This document shows, piece after piece, positions 52,007 through 61,835 of a stretch of DNA of 64,000 bases; within the stretch, counting starts at the first letter, position 1, and each line of letters starts with the position of its first letter. This stretch comes from an uncultured Pelagibacteraceae bacterium (GTDB lineage: Bacteria > Pseudomonadota > Alphaproteobacteria > Pelagibacterales > Pelagibacteraceae): positions 1-64,000 of the forward strand of contig CACCFV010000003.1 in assembly GCA_902544985.1 (NCBI GenBank). The letters are read 5' to 3'. The translations under genes and the position numbers were made by a program. The notes beneath the pieces were generated by a model that worked only from the letters and a program-made list of their open reading frames with translations, was not told where the DNA came from and made no database searches.

Positions 52007-52764
52007 TAATTCTCAAAAGTAATATTATTCCTAATCTTAAGTTTTTTTTTTATAAATTTTATTCCTTTGAGCCATAATTTAAAAGCTTCAAAATGTATCG
52101 CTGAAATGATTTTAAAAGTCATTAATGGGTGTTTTATGTAAGATTTTAGTAATTCTTTACTATTAAAATCAACTCTTTTTCCATCTTGAGATGCAAATAA
52201 AATTTTTTCATCTAGTTGATATTGATCAATAACGACTGAAATCTTTTCCGAAGGTTTTAAAATTCTAAAAAAATAATTACAGTTCATTTCAATAAATGGA
52301 GAAACATGAAATTTTTTTGAACAGTTGTGTTGTAACAAATTATCATTTTCAACTTTAAAAATATAAGTATGTTGTTCTCCAAAAGTATTTTTTACCTCAT
52401 ATAAAATTGAAATTAAATTTTTGTTATTATCATAAACAAAAAAAACGCTTAAAGGATTAAAAACATACCCCAAAATTCTTGGATAACACAAAAGTTTTAT
52501 TCTTATATCTTTTGAATTTATATCGTTTTCATCTAAGTTTTTTTTTACCCATTCAATTAGAGATGAACCATCTCTTTCACCATGATCTTTGTCAAAAAAA
52601 CTAATTAGATTAAAACGATTATAAGAAAAAAATGTTATATCTTTACCCAAATTATTAAGATCAGATAAATCAATTAATAATGAAAATACTCTATATTTAA
52701 AAAAATGTAATTTGGGTTTAAATCTCTTGTGGATTACTGTTCCATTGTAAATTGAACTAGTCAT
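52006..52764 (-). CDS. DUF1365 family protein
   Basis: 252 aa; YNGTVIHKRFKPKLHFFKYRVFSLLIDL, LLCYPRILGYVFNPLSVFFVYD, KKFHVSPFIEM. Confidence 0.92.
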   Translation of the reverse strand: MTSSIYNGTVIHKRFKPKLHFFKYRVFSLLIDLSDLNNLGKDITFFSYNRFNLISFFDKDHGERDGSSLIEWVKKNLDENDINSKDIRIKLLCYPRILGYVFNPLSVFFVYDNNKNLISILYEVKNTFGEQHTYIFKVENDNLLQHNCSKKFHVSPFIEMNCNYFFRILKPSEKISVVIDQYQLDEKILFASQDGKRVDFNSKELLKSYIKHPLMTFKIISAIHFEAFKLWLKGIKFIKKKLKIRNNITFEN

Positions 52765-53998
52765 TAAGGTATTTTAGCATTTCAATAGATGATTTTATTC
52801 CATCTTCATGAAAACCGTAACCAAAATAACTACCACAAAAAAGAATATTTCTTTTATTTTGCAAATTTTTAAGCTTACTTTGATGATCTAAAGCTAATTG
52901 ATCAAAATATGGGTGGGTAAATTTTACCTTCTTTAAAATCTTTGTCTCATCAATGTTAAAATAAGGGTTTAGAGTAAGAAAGATATTTTTTTCACATTCT
53001 AAATTTTGCAATAAATTTAACCAATAAGTGATAGAATTTTTTTCAATTTCATTTTTTTTCATAGATGAGTTCCAAGAACACCAGGCATTCTTATTTTTAG
53101 GCATAACTGACTCATCTGTATGTATATAAGCATAATTTTCTTTATAACTAAAATTAGATAGAATTTCTTTTTCTTGATCAGTTGGATTTTCAATTATTGA
53201 TAATGCCTCATCAGCATGAGTCGCAACAATTACTTTATCATAATCAAAAAATTCATTTTTTCCGCCATAATATAAATCAATACCATTACTTTTGCTTACA
53301 ATCTTATTTACTTTATAATTTTTAAAATACTCGCCACTAATTTTTGAAAGAATTGTTTTTACATATGATCTGCTTCTATTTGAAACTGTATACCATTGTG
53401 GTCTATTCTTAAGTTTAAATAATCCATGGTTTTGAAAAAATTTTAAAAAAAATTTTAAAGGCATCTTGTTTGCAGCATAAGGTGGCATCGACCAAATTGC
53501 TGATACCATAGGTATTAAATGATAATTTATAAATTCTTTAGATAAATTATTCTTTACCAAATAATCCTCTAAAGTGATTTCCTCATTTAAATCATTTAAT
53601 CTGTCAGATTTTTTATAGAATTTTAGAATATCAAAAAACATTTTCAAAAATCTGATATTAAATAAATTCAACTTATTAGAAAAAATACCATTTAATCCTT
53701 TTCCACAATATTCAAAGTTTGAATCTTTTACTGATACAGAAAAAGACATATCGCTTTTTTCAATTTCAATTTTATTTTCATTAAAAAACTCAATTAAATT
53801 TGGATAAGTTTTAAAGTTAAATACGATGAAGCCTATATCCACTGGAACTTTTTTCGTTCCAAAAATTAAATCTATTGTATGAGAGTGCCCACCAAAATGA
53901 TCCTCTTTTTCAAATAAATCTACATGATTATTTTTAGAGAGGTAATAAGCTGCACTTAATCCTGAAATGCCTGAACCAACTACAGCAATTTTCATCAA
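52757..53998 (-). CDS. FAD/NAD(P)-binding amine-oxidase-like protein
   Basis: 413 aa; IAVVGSGISGLSAAYYLSKNNHVDLFEKEDHFGGHSHTID, VDIGFIVFNFKTYPNL, CGSYFGYGFHEDGIKSS. Confidence 0.92.
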   Translation of the reverse strand: MMKIAVVGSGISGLSAAYYLSKNNHVDLFEKEDHFGGHSHTIDLIFGTKKVPVDIGFIVFNFKTYPNLIEFFNENKIEIEKSDMSFSVSVKDSNFEYCGKGLNGIFSNKLNLFNIRFLKMFFDILKFYKKSDRLNDLNEEITLEDYLVKNNLSKEFINYHLIPMVSAIWSMPPYAANKMPLKFFLKFFQNHGLFKLKNRPQWYTVSNRSRSYVKTILSKISGEYFKNYKVNKIVSKSNGIDLYYGGKNEFFDYDKVIVATHADEALSIIENPTDQEKEILSNFSYKENYAYIHTDESVMPKNKNAWCSWNSSMKKNEIEKNSITYWLNLLQNLECEKNIFLTLNPYFNIDETKILKKVKFTHPYFDQLALDHQSKLKNLQNKRNILFCGSYFGYGFHEDGIKSSIEMLKYLND

Positions 53999-54001
53999 TG
54001 A

Positions 54002-56872
54002 TTATGCTGCATCTTCTTTGAATTCATCCATGCTTGGACACGTACAGAAAATATTTTTATCACCATAGACATTATCTACTCGAGCTACTGGTGGCCAAAA
54101 CTTATTTATTTTTAAAAATTTAGCTGGATAAGCTGCCTCTTCTCTAGAATATTTATGAGTCCAATTATCAGAAGCTAACTCGGTGTCGGTATGAGGAGCA
54201 TTTTTAATTGGATTGTCAATTTTATCAAATTTACCAGTTTTAATTAAATCTATCTCTTGTTTAATCTTAATTAAAGTATCACAAAACCTGTCAAGCTCTG
54301 ACAAGTTTTCACTTTCTGTAGGCTCAATCATCATTGTTCCTGCTACAGGCCAAGACATTGTCGGTGCATGGAAACCAAAATCAATTAATCTTTTTGCAAT
54401 ATCTTCTTCGGTAATACCTGTTTCAGATTTGATTGATCTAATATCTATAATACATTCATGAGCAACATTGCCATTTGAACCTTTGTATAAAATTGGATAA
54501 TGATCTTTTAGTCTGTCAGCAATATAATTTGCATTCAGTATTGCAACTTTAGAAGCAAGTTTTAATCCCTCAGATCCCATCATTTTTATATACATCCAAG
54601 AAATTGATAAAATACTTGAACTTCCCCAGGGAGCGGCAGATACAGCTCCTATTCCTGTTGCAGGACCACAATCTTTTACAACAGGGTGATTAGGCAGATA
54701 AACCTGTAAATGTCTTTTACAAGCTATGGGCCCCATACCTGGTCCACCACCACCATGAGGGATACAAAATGTTTTGTGTAAATTGATATGACAAACATCA
54801 GGACCAAAGTTTCCAGGTTTAGCTATACCAACTAATGCGTTTAAGTTTGCACCATCCATATAAACTTGTCCACCATGTTTGTGAATTAATTCGCATATCT
54901 CCATTATTTTTTCTTCAAACACGCCATGAGTAGATGGGTATGTTACCATGAGAGCTCCTAAATTTTCTGAATGAAGTTCCGCTTTTTTCTTTAAATCATC
55001 AAAATCAACGTTACCTTCTTTATCACAATTAACTACAACTACTTTCATCCCTACCATTTGAGCACTAGCAGGATTTGTTCCATGTGCAGAGCTTGGTATC
55101 AAACATATGTTCCTATTTTTATCACCTCTATCTAAATGATATTTTCTTATTACCATTAATCCTGCATATTCACCTTGAGCACCTGCATTGGGTTGAAGTG
55201 AAACACCTGAAAAACCAGTAATTGATCTTAACCAATTTTTTAGATCAGTGAATAATGTTCTATATCCTTCCATTTGCTCTATGGGCACAAACGGATGAGG
55301 TTCAGCTAATTCTCTCCATGAGATAGGAATCATTTCTGCAGTAGCATTTAATTTCATGGTACAAGAACCTAGTGCAATCATAGTTCTGTTCAGAGCGATA
55401 TCCTTGTCCTCTAACTTTTTAAGATACCTAACCATTTCTGTCTCTGAACGATATGAATTAAAAACAGGGTGTTCTAGATATTTTGAAGTTCTTAATAAAT
55501 TTTTTGGCAGATTGGGTAAACTTACCGTAGGATCTTCTTTCTTAATTGATTCCGCTGCATTAAAAATTTTTAATAGTTGATTTACTCTATAAACATTTTT
55601 TCTCTCATCAAAAGAAACTGCAAGCATTTCAGAATTTACTTTTCGTATATTTACTTTTTGATTTAAAGCATTTTTATAGATTTGATCAGTCTTTTCTTTA
55701 GTAATAATTGTAACAGTATCAAAAAAATGATCAGAATATATTTCATAGCCAGATTGTTTTATTTTATCAGCAAAATTTTTTGCTAATTGCGATACTCGTT
55801 CAGAAATATTTTTAATTCCATCTGGACCATGATAAATAGCATATGCAGCTGAAACTATGGCTAACAATGCCTGAGCAGTACAAATATTACTTGTCGCTTT
55901 GTCTCTTCTGATATGTTGCTCTCTTGTCTGTAGTGACAATCTATAAGCCTTATTCCCATGTCTATCTACTGAAACACCAACTATTCTACCTGGCATAGAT
56001 CTCTTAAATTCATCCTTTGTTGCAAAAAATGCTGCATGTGGTCCGCCATAACCCATTGGAATACCAAATCTTTGAGAACTGCCAACTGCAATATCAGCCC
56101 CAAGTTCTCTTGGTGTTTTTAACTTAGCAAGTGCAAGAAGATCACAAGCTAAAATTGCTTTACCATTTTTTTTATGAATTTTACTTATTGCCTCGCTTGG
56201 ATCTTTAATATCACCCAAAGTTCCTGGGTACTGTAAGACTCCACAAACAATGTCTTCTTTTAATTGCTCCAGAACTTTGTCTTCATTTCCAACAAGAACT
56301 TTAAGGCCCATAGGCTCTGCTCTAGTTCGTATAACCTCAATTGTTTGAGGATGACAATTTTCTGAGACAAAAACTAAATTACTGTCACTTTTATTAAGTC
56401 TGTAACTTAACCCCATAGCTTCTGCTGCGGCTGTACCCTCATCTAATAAAGATGCATTGGCAATATCCATTCCAGTAAAATCAACAATCATTTGTTGAAA
56501 GTTCAAAAGCATCTCTAATCTTCCTTGTGCCACTTCTGGCTGATAAGGTGTGTATGATGTATACCAGCCTGGATTTTCCAATATATTTCTTAAAATTACA
56601 TAAGGTGTATACGTACCGTAATAGCCCATTCCAATAAAATTTGAGTAAATTTGATTTTTTTTAGAAATTGCTTTTAATTTTCTTAATGCCTCATACTCTG
56701 AATTAGATTCACCAATATTAAGTTCACCCTTAAACTGTATTTTTTCTGGAACGGTATTGTCAATTAAATCATCTAATGATTCATAATTTAATTTTTTTAA
56801 CATTTTTAATTGATCATCTTCAGATGGACCAATGTGTCTTTTTATAAAATCTTTTTGAGAATTATGTAACAT
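54002..56872 (-). CDS. gcvP: Glycine dehydrogenase (decarboxylating), full-length P protein
   Basis: 956 aa; [80 protein letters not shown] type PLP region. Confidence 0.97.
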   Translation of the reverse strand: [956 protein letters not shown]

Positions 56873-57252
56873 TACGTGGTAGTCTCCTTTGCAAACTTGT
56901 CGTATTCATCTTTACTCATCAAAGAATCCATCTCAGACTTGTCTTTAATTCTTAGTTTAAAGAACCAAGCGATATTTTCTGGATCTTGATTAATAATTGA
57001 TGGGTTGTCGACTATACTCGGGTTAGTTTCTACTACTTCTCCACTTACAGGAGTATAAACATCACTCGCTGCTTTTGTAGACTCAACCACCCCTGCTGTT
57101 CCATCTTTTTCTACGTTAGAACCTTTTTCTGGAAGTTCAGCAAAAACAATATCCCCCAACATCTCTGTAGCATGCTGAGTTATTCCTATTGTCGCAATAT
57201 CACCTTCTAATCTAATCCATTCATGTTCTTTAGAATATTTAACTTCGCTCAT
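56872..57252 (-). CDS. gcvH: Glycine cleavage system H protein
   Basis: 126 aa; [40 protein letters not shown], lipoyl-lysine region [13 protein letters not shown]. Confidence 0.97.
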
Positions 57253-58355
57253 TAGTTTACTCCTTTCACATAACTTTTTTTATAAAACGGTAAACTACAA
57301 ATATTAGCTGCATGTTTTTTACCTCTAACCTCTAAAAATACTTTAGTATTTTTTTTTGAAAATTCATTTTCCACATAGCCCATTGCCACAGGTCCGTTAA
57401 CACTAGGTCCAAATGTACCGCTTGTAATCTCCCCAATATGAACATCTGATTGATTAAATATTTTCGTTTTTTCTCTAGCAATAATTTTACCCTCGGGTTT
57501 AATTCCAACTCTTATTTTGCTAACACCATTATTTAATTGTTTAATGATGATGTCAGAACCTATAAAGTCTCCTTTAGATATTCTTTCTTTCGAAATTGCC
57601 CATTTCAAATTTGCTTCTACGGGAGTTTTATCTTTATCAAGATCATGGCCATATAAACATAAGCCAGCCTCTAATCTTAGAGTATCTCTGGCTCCTAAAC
57701 CTACTAATTTTGAACCTTTGTTAATCAATTCTCTTGTTAATTTATCTGCAGAGTCATTTGAGATTGAAATTTCAAAACCATCTTCACCTGTGTATCCAGA
57801 TCGAGTAATGTATACTTTTTGATTTTCAAAAGAAAACCAATTTCCTGACATAAAATTTAGGTCTTTAACTCCTACAACAACTTCATTTAGAATTTTTGAT
57901 GATTTAGGACCCTGGATTGCTATTAAAGATCTATTTTCATCCAAAACCATTTCATATTTTTCACTTAATAATCCCTTTAAAATTCTCAAATCATTGTATT
58001 TACACGCTGCATTAAGAATTATTAAAAATCCTTCATTTATTTTTGTAATGATTAAGTCATCTTGTATCCCTGCATCTTTATCCATTAAGAAACTGTATTT
58101 TGAATGATTTAATTTTAAATTTTTCAAATCTAATGGAAAAATTTTTTCTAAATCTTTGATTAACTCATCGCCACCATAAATAAATAATTGACCCATATGT
58201 GAAACATCAAAAATCCCAGAATGATTTCTTGTGAATTTATGCTCTTCTACAATGCCCTCAGAATATTGGATTGGCATCTGGTAACCAGCAAATTCAACAA
58301 ATTTTGCATTGCAATCTTGATGTAATTTATACAGCGGTGTTTTTTTTATTTCCAT
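57252..58355 (-). CDS. gcvT: Glycine cleavage system aminomethyltransferase
   Basis: [64 protein letters not shown] at 58355 (MEIKKTPL) is preceded by AAAGAG with 5-nt spacing; ORF-track start at 58373 is an alternative. Confidence 0.96.
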   Translation of the reverse strand: MEIKKTPLYKLHQDCNAKFVEFAGYQMPIQYSEGIVEEHKFTRNHSGIFDVSHMGQLFIYGGDELIKDLEKIFPLDLKNLKLNHSKYSFLMDKDAGIQDDLIITKINEGFLIILNAACKYNDLRILKGLLSEKYEMVLDENRSLIAIQGPKSSKILNEVVVGVKDLNFMSGNWFSFENQKVYITRSGYTGEDGFEISISNDSADKLTRELINKGSKLVGLGARDTLRLEAGLCLYGHDLDKDKTPVEANLKWAISKERISKGDFIGSDIIIKQLNNGVSKIRVGIKPEGKIIAREKTKIFNQSDVHIGEITSGTFGPSVNGPVAMGYVENEFSKKNTKVFLEVRGKKHAANICSLPFYKKSYVKGVN

Positions 58356-58377
58356 ATTAACTCTTTTACCCATCTGT

Positions 58378-58513
58378 ATATTTGCCTGAGAGTTTTGCTC
58401 CTTCGGCGAGAATTAAATCTCTTTCCAGAGTTAATATGCTACGGTCCTTTTTGCCTGAGAGATTCCTGGGTGGTTGCTCCTTCGGCGCTACAATAGTCTG
58501 TAGTCTCTCCCGT
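58378..58513 (-). promoter_or_regulatory. Tandem glycine riboswitch upstream of gcvTHP
   Basis: Two aptamer cores on the minus strand, each with GCCGAAGGAGCAA...CTCTCAGGCAAA: aptamer 1 about 58513-58441, aptamer 2 about 58437-58378. Confidence 0.96.
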
Positions 58514-58544
58514 GTTTGAATATTCCTATAAGAGGCTTTAAATG

Positions 58545-59423
58545 TCAATTGGAAACAGTTGCCTTTGGCTTTTTTAAAAGCGTGTAAAACTGTAATAATA
58601 CAGCAAAAAGTATTATTGTTCCTCCTATTAATCCGTACAATGATGGTATTTCACTTACAAAGAGAAAAGCCCAAATAGGACCTAGAACAGATTCGGATAA
58701 CATAATTATTCCAACCATTGCAGAAGGTGTTGTTCTTGCACCAATTGTTATAAATATAAAACCAAAACCTATTTGAAAAAATCCAGCTAAAAAACCTAAA
58801 AAAATATCATGAGGTGAAATCATTATAGTTGGTGAAAGTGATAAACCAATAAGACATGAACTTACACCTGCAACAAACTGTGCTGGGACCATATCAACAG
58901 ATGGAAATTTTCTAACGATCATTATCAAAACTGCAAAGGTAATTGGCATTGTGAAAGCTGCTAAATTTCCAGATAATTCTCCTGGAGATAATGAATTTCC
59001 AACCATTAACAGCACTCCAGACATTGCTAAAATAATTGAAATCAACGTAATTAAATTAATTTTTTCTTTTAAGAAAAAGAAACCAAATATAGCTAAAAAT
59101 AAGATTTGAAGTGATATGATGAAATTAGTATTGGCAACAGTAGTGTTATACATGGCAAAAACATAACCACAAAAACCAATAGATAATATTAATCCACCAA
59201 TAAAACCTGGTAATCCAGAGTCATAAAACGATTTTAAAACTTTACTTTTATAAGTGATAATCAAGAAAGTTAAAACAGTAAGAGAAAAAAATAAAGATCT
59301 CCAAAATAATATCTGCCATAGTGTTGCTCCCTCAAAAGATTTTACAATTAATCCTCCAAAGCTTAAACTAAGAGCGCCTAAGAAAATCAATAATGGGCCA
59401 GGTAAACTTTTTAAAATAGTCAT
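58545..59423 (-). CDS. DMT-superfamily (EamA) transporter
   Basis: 292 aa, ten-TM EamA repeat; TTVANTNFIISLQILFLAIFGFFFLKEKI. Confidence 0.87.
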   Translation of the reverse strand: MTILKSLPGPLLIFLGALSLSFGGLIVKSFEGATLWQILFWRSLFFSLTVLTFLIITYKSKVLKSFYDSGLPGFIGGLILSIGFCGYVFAMYNTTVANTNFIISLQILFLAIFGFFFLKEKINLITLISIILAMSGVLLMVGNSLSPGELSGNLAAFTMPITFAVLIMIVRKFPSVDMVPAQFVAGVSSCLIGLSLSPTIMISPHDIFLGFLAGFFQIGFGFIFITIGARTTPSAMVGIIMLSESVLGPIWAFLFVSEIPSLYGLIGGTIILFAVLLQFYTLLKKPKATVSN

Positions 59424-60367
59424 TAAATTTGTGAAATTAAATTTTGAGTTTCTAAGTCATACAATTTAAAAAGAGTTTCTGCACTATTTAAATCTACCTC
59501 TTGAAACTTAACGCTTGAACCAGGAGTTAATTGAACTAATCTATCATAATCAGCACTTATAACTACACCAATTTTAGGATATCCCCCGATAGTTCCGTGA
59601 TCTGAAAGCATGATTATTGGATTGCCATCAGCCGGCACTTGTATAACGCCCTTAATCAATCCTTCAGATCTAATATTTGTATCAACAATATTCTCTATTT
59701 TTTTTCCTTCTAATCTCATTCCCATACGATCAGATAATTTAGAAACTTTAAATTCATTTCCAAAAAAAAGTTTTTTACCTTGCTCAGAAAAATAATCAAA
59801 ATTTGTTCCTTTCATAACTCTAATATTTTCTATCTTTGTATTAATATAATTTAATTTTTTACTTACTAAATTTTGGTTAATCTCTTTAATATTAATTTTT
59901 TGGTTAACAGATAATTTTTCTCCATTATTAGATCCTATCTTTGCCTGAATATTTGTTGAACAACTTGACCATTGAAACTTTAAATCAAATTGACCACTAA
60001 TTGCTAAATATCCATAAACCGATTTATTTGTTGATATAATATCTAGCTCATCATTATTTTCTAAAATAAAAGATCGATAACATTCTCCATCAATTAAATT
60101 ATCACCCTTTTTAATTTTAAAACTGACATCACCAGTGATAGCAATATTTATTGCGTTACCATGATATTTTAAATGAGGCCCTTGATAGGCAAATTCTATC
60201 ACAGGATGATTATTGTCATTGCCAGTAAGTTTGTTAGCTAATAAATAATTTCTATTATCCATGGCTCCACTAAATGGAATACCTATATGATAAAGATTAT
60301 TTCTTCCAAGATCTTGGAACGTTGAATTAATTCCAGCCCTTAAAATTTCAAAATAATTTTTATCCAT
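59423..60367 (-). CDS. pxpC: 5-oxoprolinase subunit C (biotin-dependent carboxyltransferase-like)
   Basis: 314 aa; EILRAGINSTFQDLGRNNLYHIGIPFSGAMDNRNYLLANKLTGN, DHGTIGGYPKIGVVISADYDRLVQLTPG. Confidence 0.93.
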   Translation of the reverse strand: MDKNYFEILRAGINSTFQDLGRNNLYHIGIPFSGAMDNRNYLLANKLTGNDNNHPVIEFAYQGPHLKYHGNAINIAITGDVSFKIKKGDNLIDGECYRSFILENNDELDIISTNKSVYGYLAISGQFDLKFQWSSCSTNIQAKIGSNNGEKLSVNQKINIKEINQNLVSKKLNYINTKIENIRVMKGTNFDYFSEQGKKLFFGNEFKVSKLSDRMGMRLEGKKIENIVDTNIRSEGLIKGVIQVPADGNPIIMLSDHGTIGGYPKIGVVISADYDRLVQLTPGSSVKFQEVDLNSAETLFKLYDLETQNLISQI

Positions 60368-61034
60368 GATAATTTTGATAATTCTCTTTAGTAATTCTCT
60401 TAAATGTAACTAAGTCACCTGGATTAATTAAGTTGGGCTCATTTTCTTTAGAGCTATCAAAAATATTTAATGGAGTGTTGCCAATAATATTCCATCCTCC
60501 AGGACTTTCAAATGTGTAGATATTTGCAAATTGTTCTGTCAAACCAATCGAACCTTTTGGCACCTTAACCCTTGGAGTATCAAGACGTTTTGCTCTGAGA
60601 TTTTCATCTAAATCTCCAAGAAAAGGCATACCTGCAATAAAACCTGTCATGTAGCAAAAAAATTCTTTTTCAAAAAAATTCTCATATATTTTTTCCTCTT
60701 TCATTTTAAGCTTTTCTTCTAATCTTTTTATGTCCAAAGAAAATTCTTTTTCACAACAAATAGGAATTTCAAATTTTTTATTTTGAATGTTGTCACTATT
60801 TATAACTTCAATATTATCAATTATCTTTTTAAGTTTATTAAAATTAATTTTTTTAATATCGAAAGAAACAATCAATTTATTGTATGATGGTGTAAGATTA
60901 TTAACCCCAACAATATTTTTTTTTTGAATAGTTTTAAAATATCTAATTACTTGAGTGTTAATTTCTTTACTTATCTCTTTACCAAAATCACAGTATAAAG
61001 CTGCGTCACCAAGATTTGATATATTTTTTATCAT
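60360..61034 (-). CDS. pxpB: 5-oxoprolinase subunit B (KipI/allophanate hydrolase subunit 1-like)
   Basis: 224 aa; GVNNLTPSYNKLIVSFD, FFCYMTGFIAGMPFLGDLDENLRAKRLDTPRVKVPKGSIGLTEQFANIYTFESPGGWNIIGNTPL. Confidence 0.93.
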   Translation of the reverse strand: MIKNISNLGDAALYCDFGKEISKEINTQVIRYFKTIQKKNIVGVNNLTPSYNKLIVSFDIKKINFNKLKKIIDNIEVINSDNIQNKKFEIPICCEKEFSLDIKRLEEKLKMKEEKIYENFFEKEFFCYMTGFIAGMPFLGDLDENLRAKRLDTPRVKVPKGSIGLTEQFANIYTFESPGGWNIIGNTPLNIFDSSKENEPNLINPGDLVTFKRITKENYQNYHG

Positions 61035-61055
61035 GCCATGTTATACTGAAGAATA

Positions 61056-61835
61056 ATGAGTATTGAAATTAATATAAATTGTGATTTAGGTGAAAAATCT
61101 AAACATCATTCTAATAAGCATGATCCTGACTTGCTCGAGATAGTCAATTCAGCAAACATAGCATGTGGTTATCATGCGGGAGACGAGGAGACTATGAATA
61201 ACGTTGTAGAAATATCAAAAAAAAATGGCGTTAGTATTGGTGCACATCCGTCTTTTAATGATCCTGAAAACTTTGGTAGAGAAAGAATGAATTTATCATC
61301 TTCTGAGATAGAAAAATTGATAATTGATCAGTATGAAATTCTTCAAACAATTTCATCTAAACATGGTGAGAGTGTAACTCATATAAAACCACATGGTGCT
61401 TTAAACAATATGGCATGTGAAGATATTGATTTGGCTACAACTTTAGCAAAAGTGATTAAAAGTATAAATCCACAGTTGATTTATTTAGTACCAACAGGTT
61501 CAAAAATGGAACAAGCCGCTAAAAAGCTTGATATGAATATTGCATGTGAAATATTTGCTGACAGAAATTATGAAGATGATGGAAATCTTGTATCAAGAAA
61601 AAAACCTCACGCCTTAATTACTGATCCAGAGCAAGCAAAAAAGCATGTATTAAAAATGGTCCAAACTCAGTCACTTAATTGTCACAGTGGGAAACAAATA
61701 CCTTGTGAAATCGACTCTGTGTGCATACATGGAGATAATCTAAGTTCATTAGAAACTGCTAAATCAATTAAAAAAAATTTATTAGATAATGGACTTACAC
61801 TTAAAACATTAAATAAAATGAAAAAATTTATATGA
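61056..61835 (+). CDS. pxpA: 5-oxoprolinase subunit A (LamB/YcsF family)
   Basis: 259 aa; ININCDLGE, SANIACGYHAGDEETMNNVV, IGAHPSFNDPENFGRERMNLS, HIKPHGALNNM. Confidence 0.95.
   Translation: MSIEININCDLGEKSKHHSNKHDPDLLEIVNSANIACGYHAGDEETMNNVVEISKKNGVSIGAHPSFNDPENFGRERMNLSSSEIEKLIIDQYEILQTISSKHGESVTHIKPHGALNNMACEDIDLATTLAKVIKSINPQLIYLVPTGSKMEQAAKKLDMNIACEIFADRNYEDDGNLVSRKKPHALITDPEQAKKHVLKMVQTQSLNCHSGKQIPCEIDSVCIHGDNLSSLETAKSIKKNLLDNGLTLKTLNKMKKFI

Noticed and set aside
57517-57822. 101-aa ORF antisense to gcvT
   Set aside because: Shadow ORF of a strongly conserved gene, no recognisable domain
58366-58548. 60-aa ORF on minus strand between the DMT transporter and gcvT
   Set aside because: Lies on the tandem glycine riboswitch; the apparent peptide is a translation of aptamer sequence
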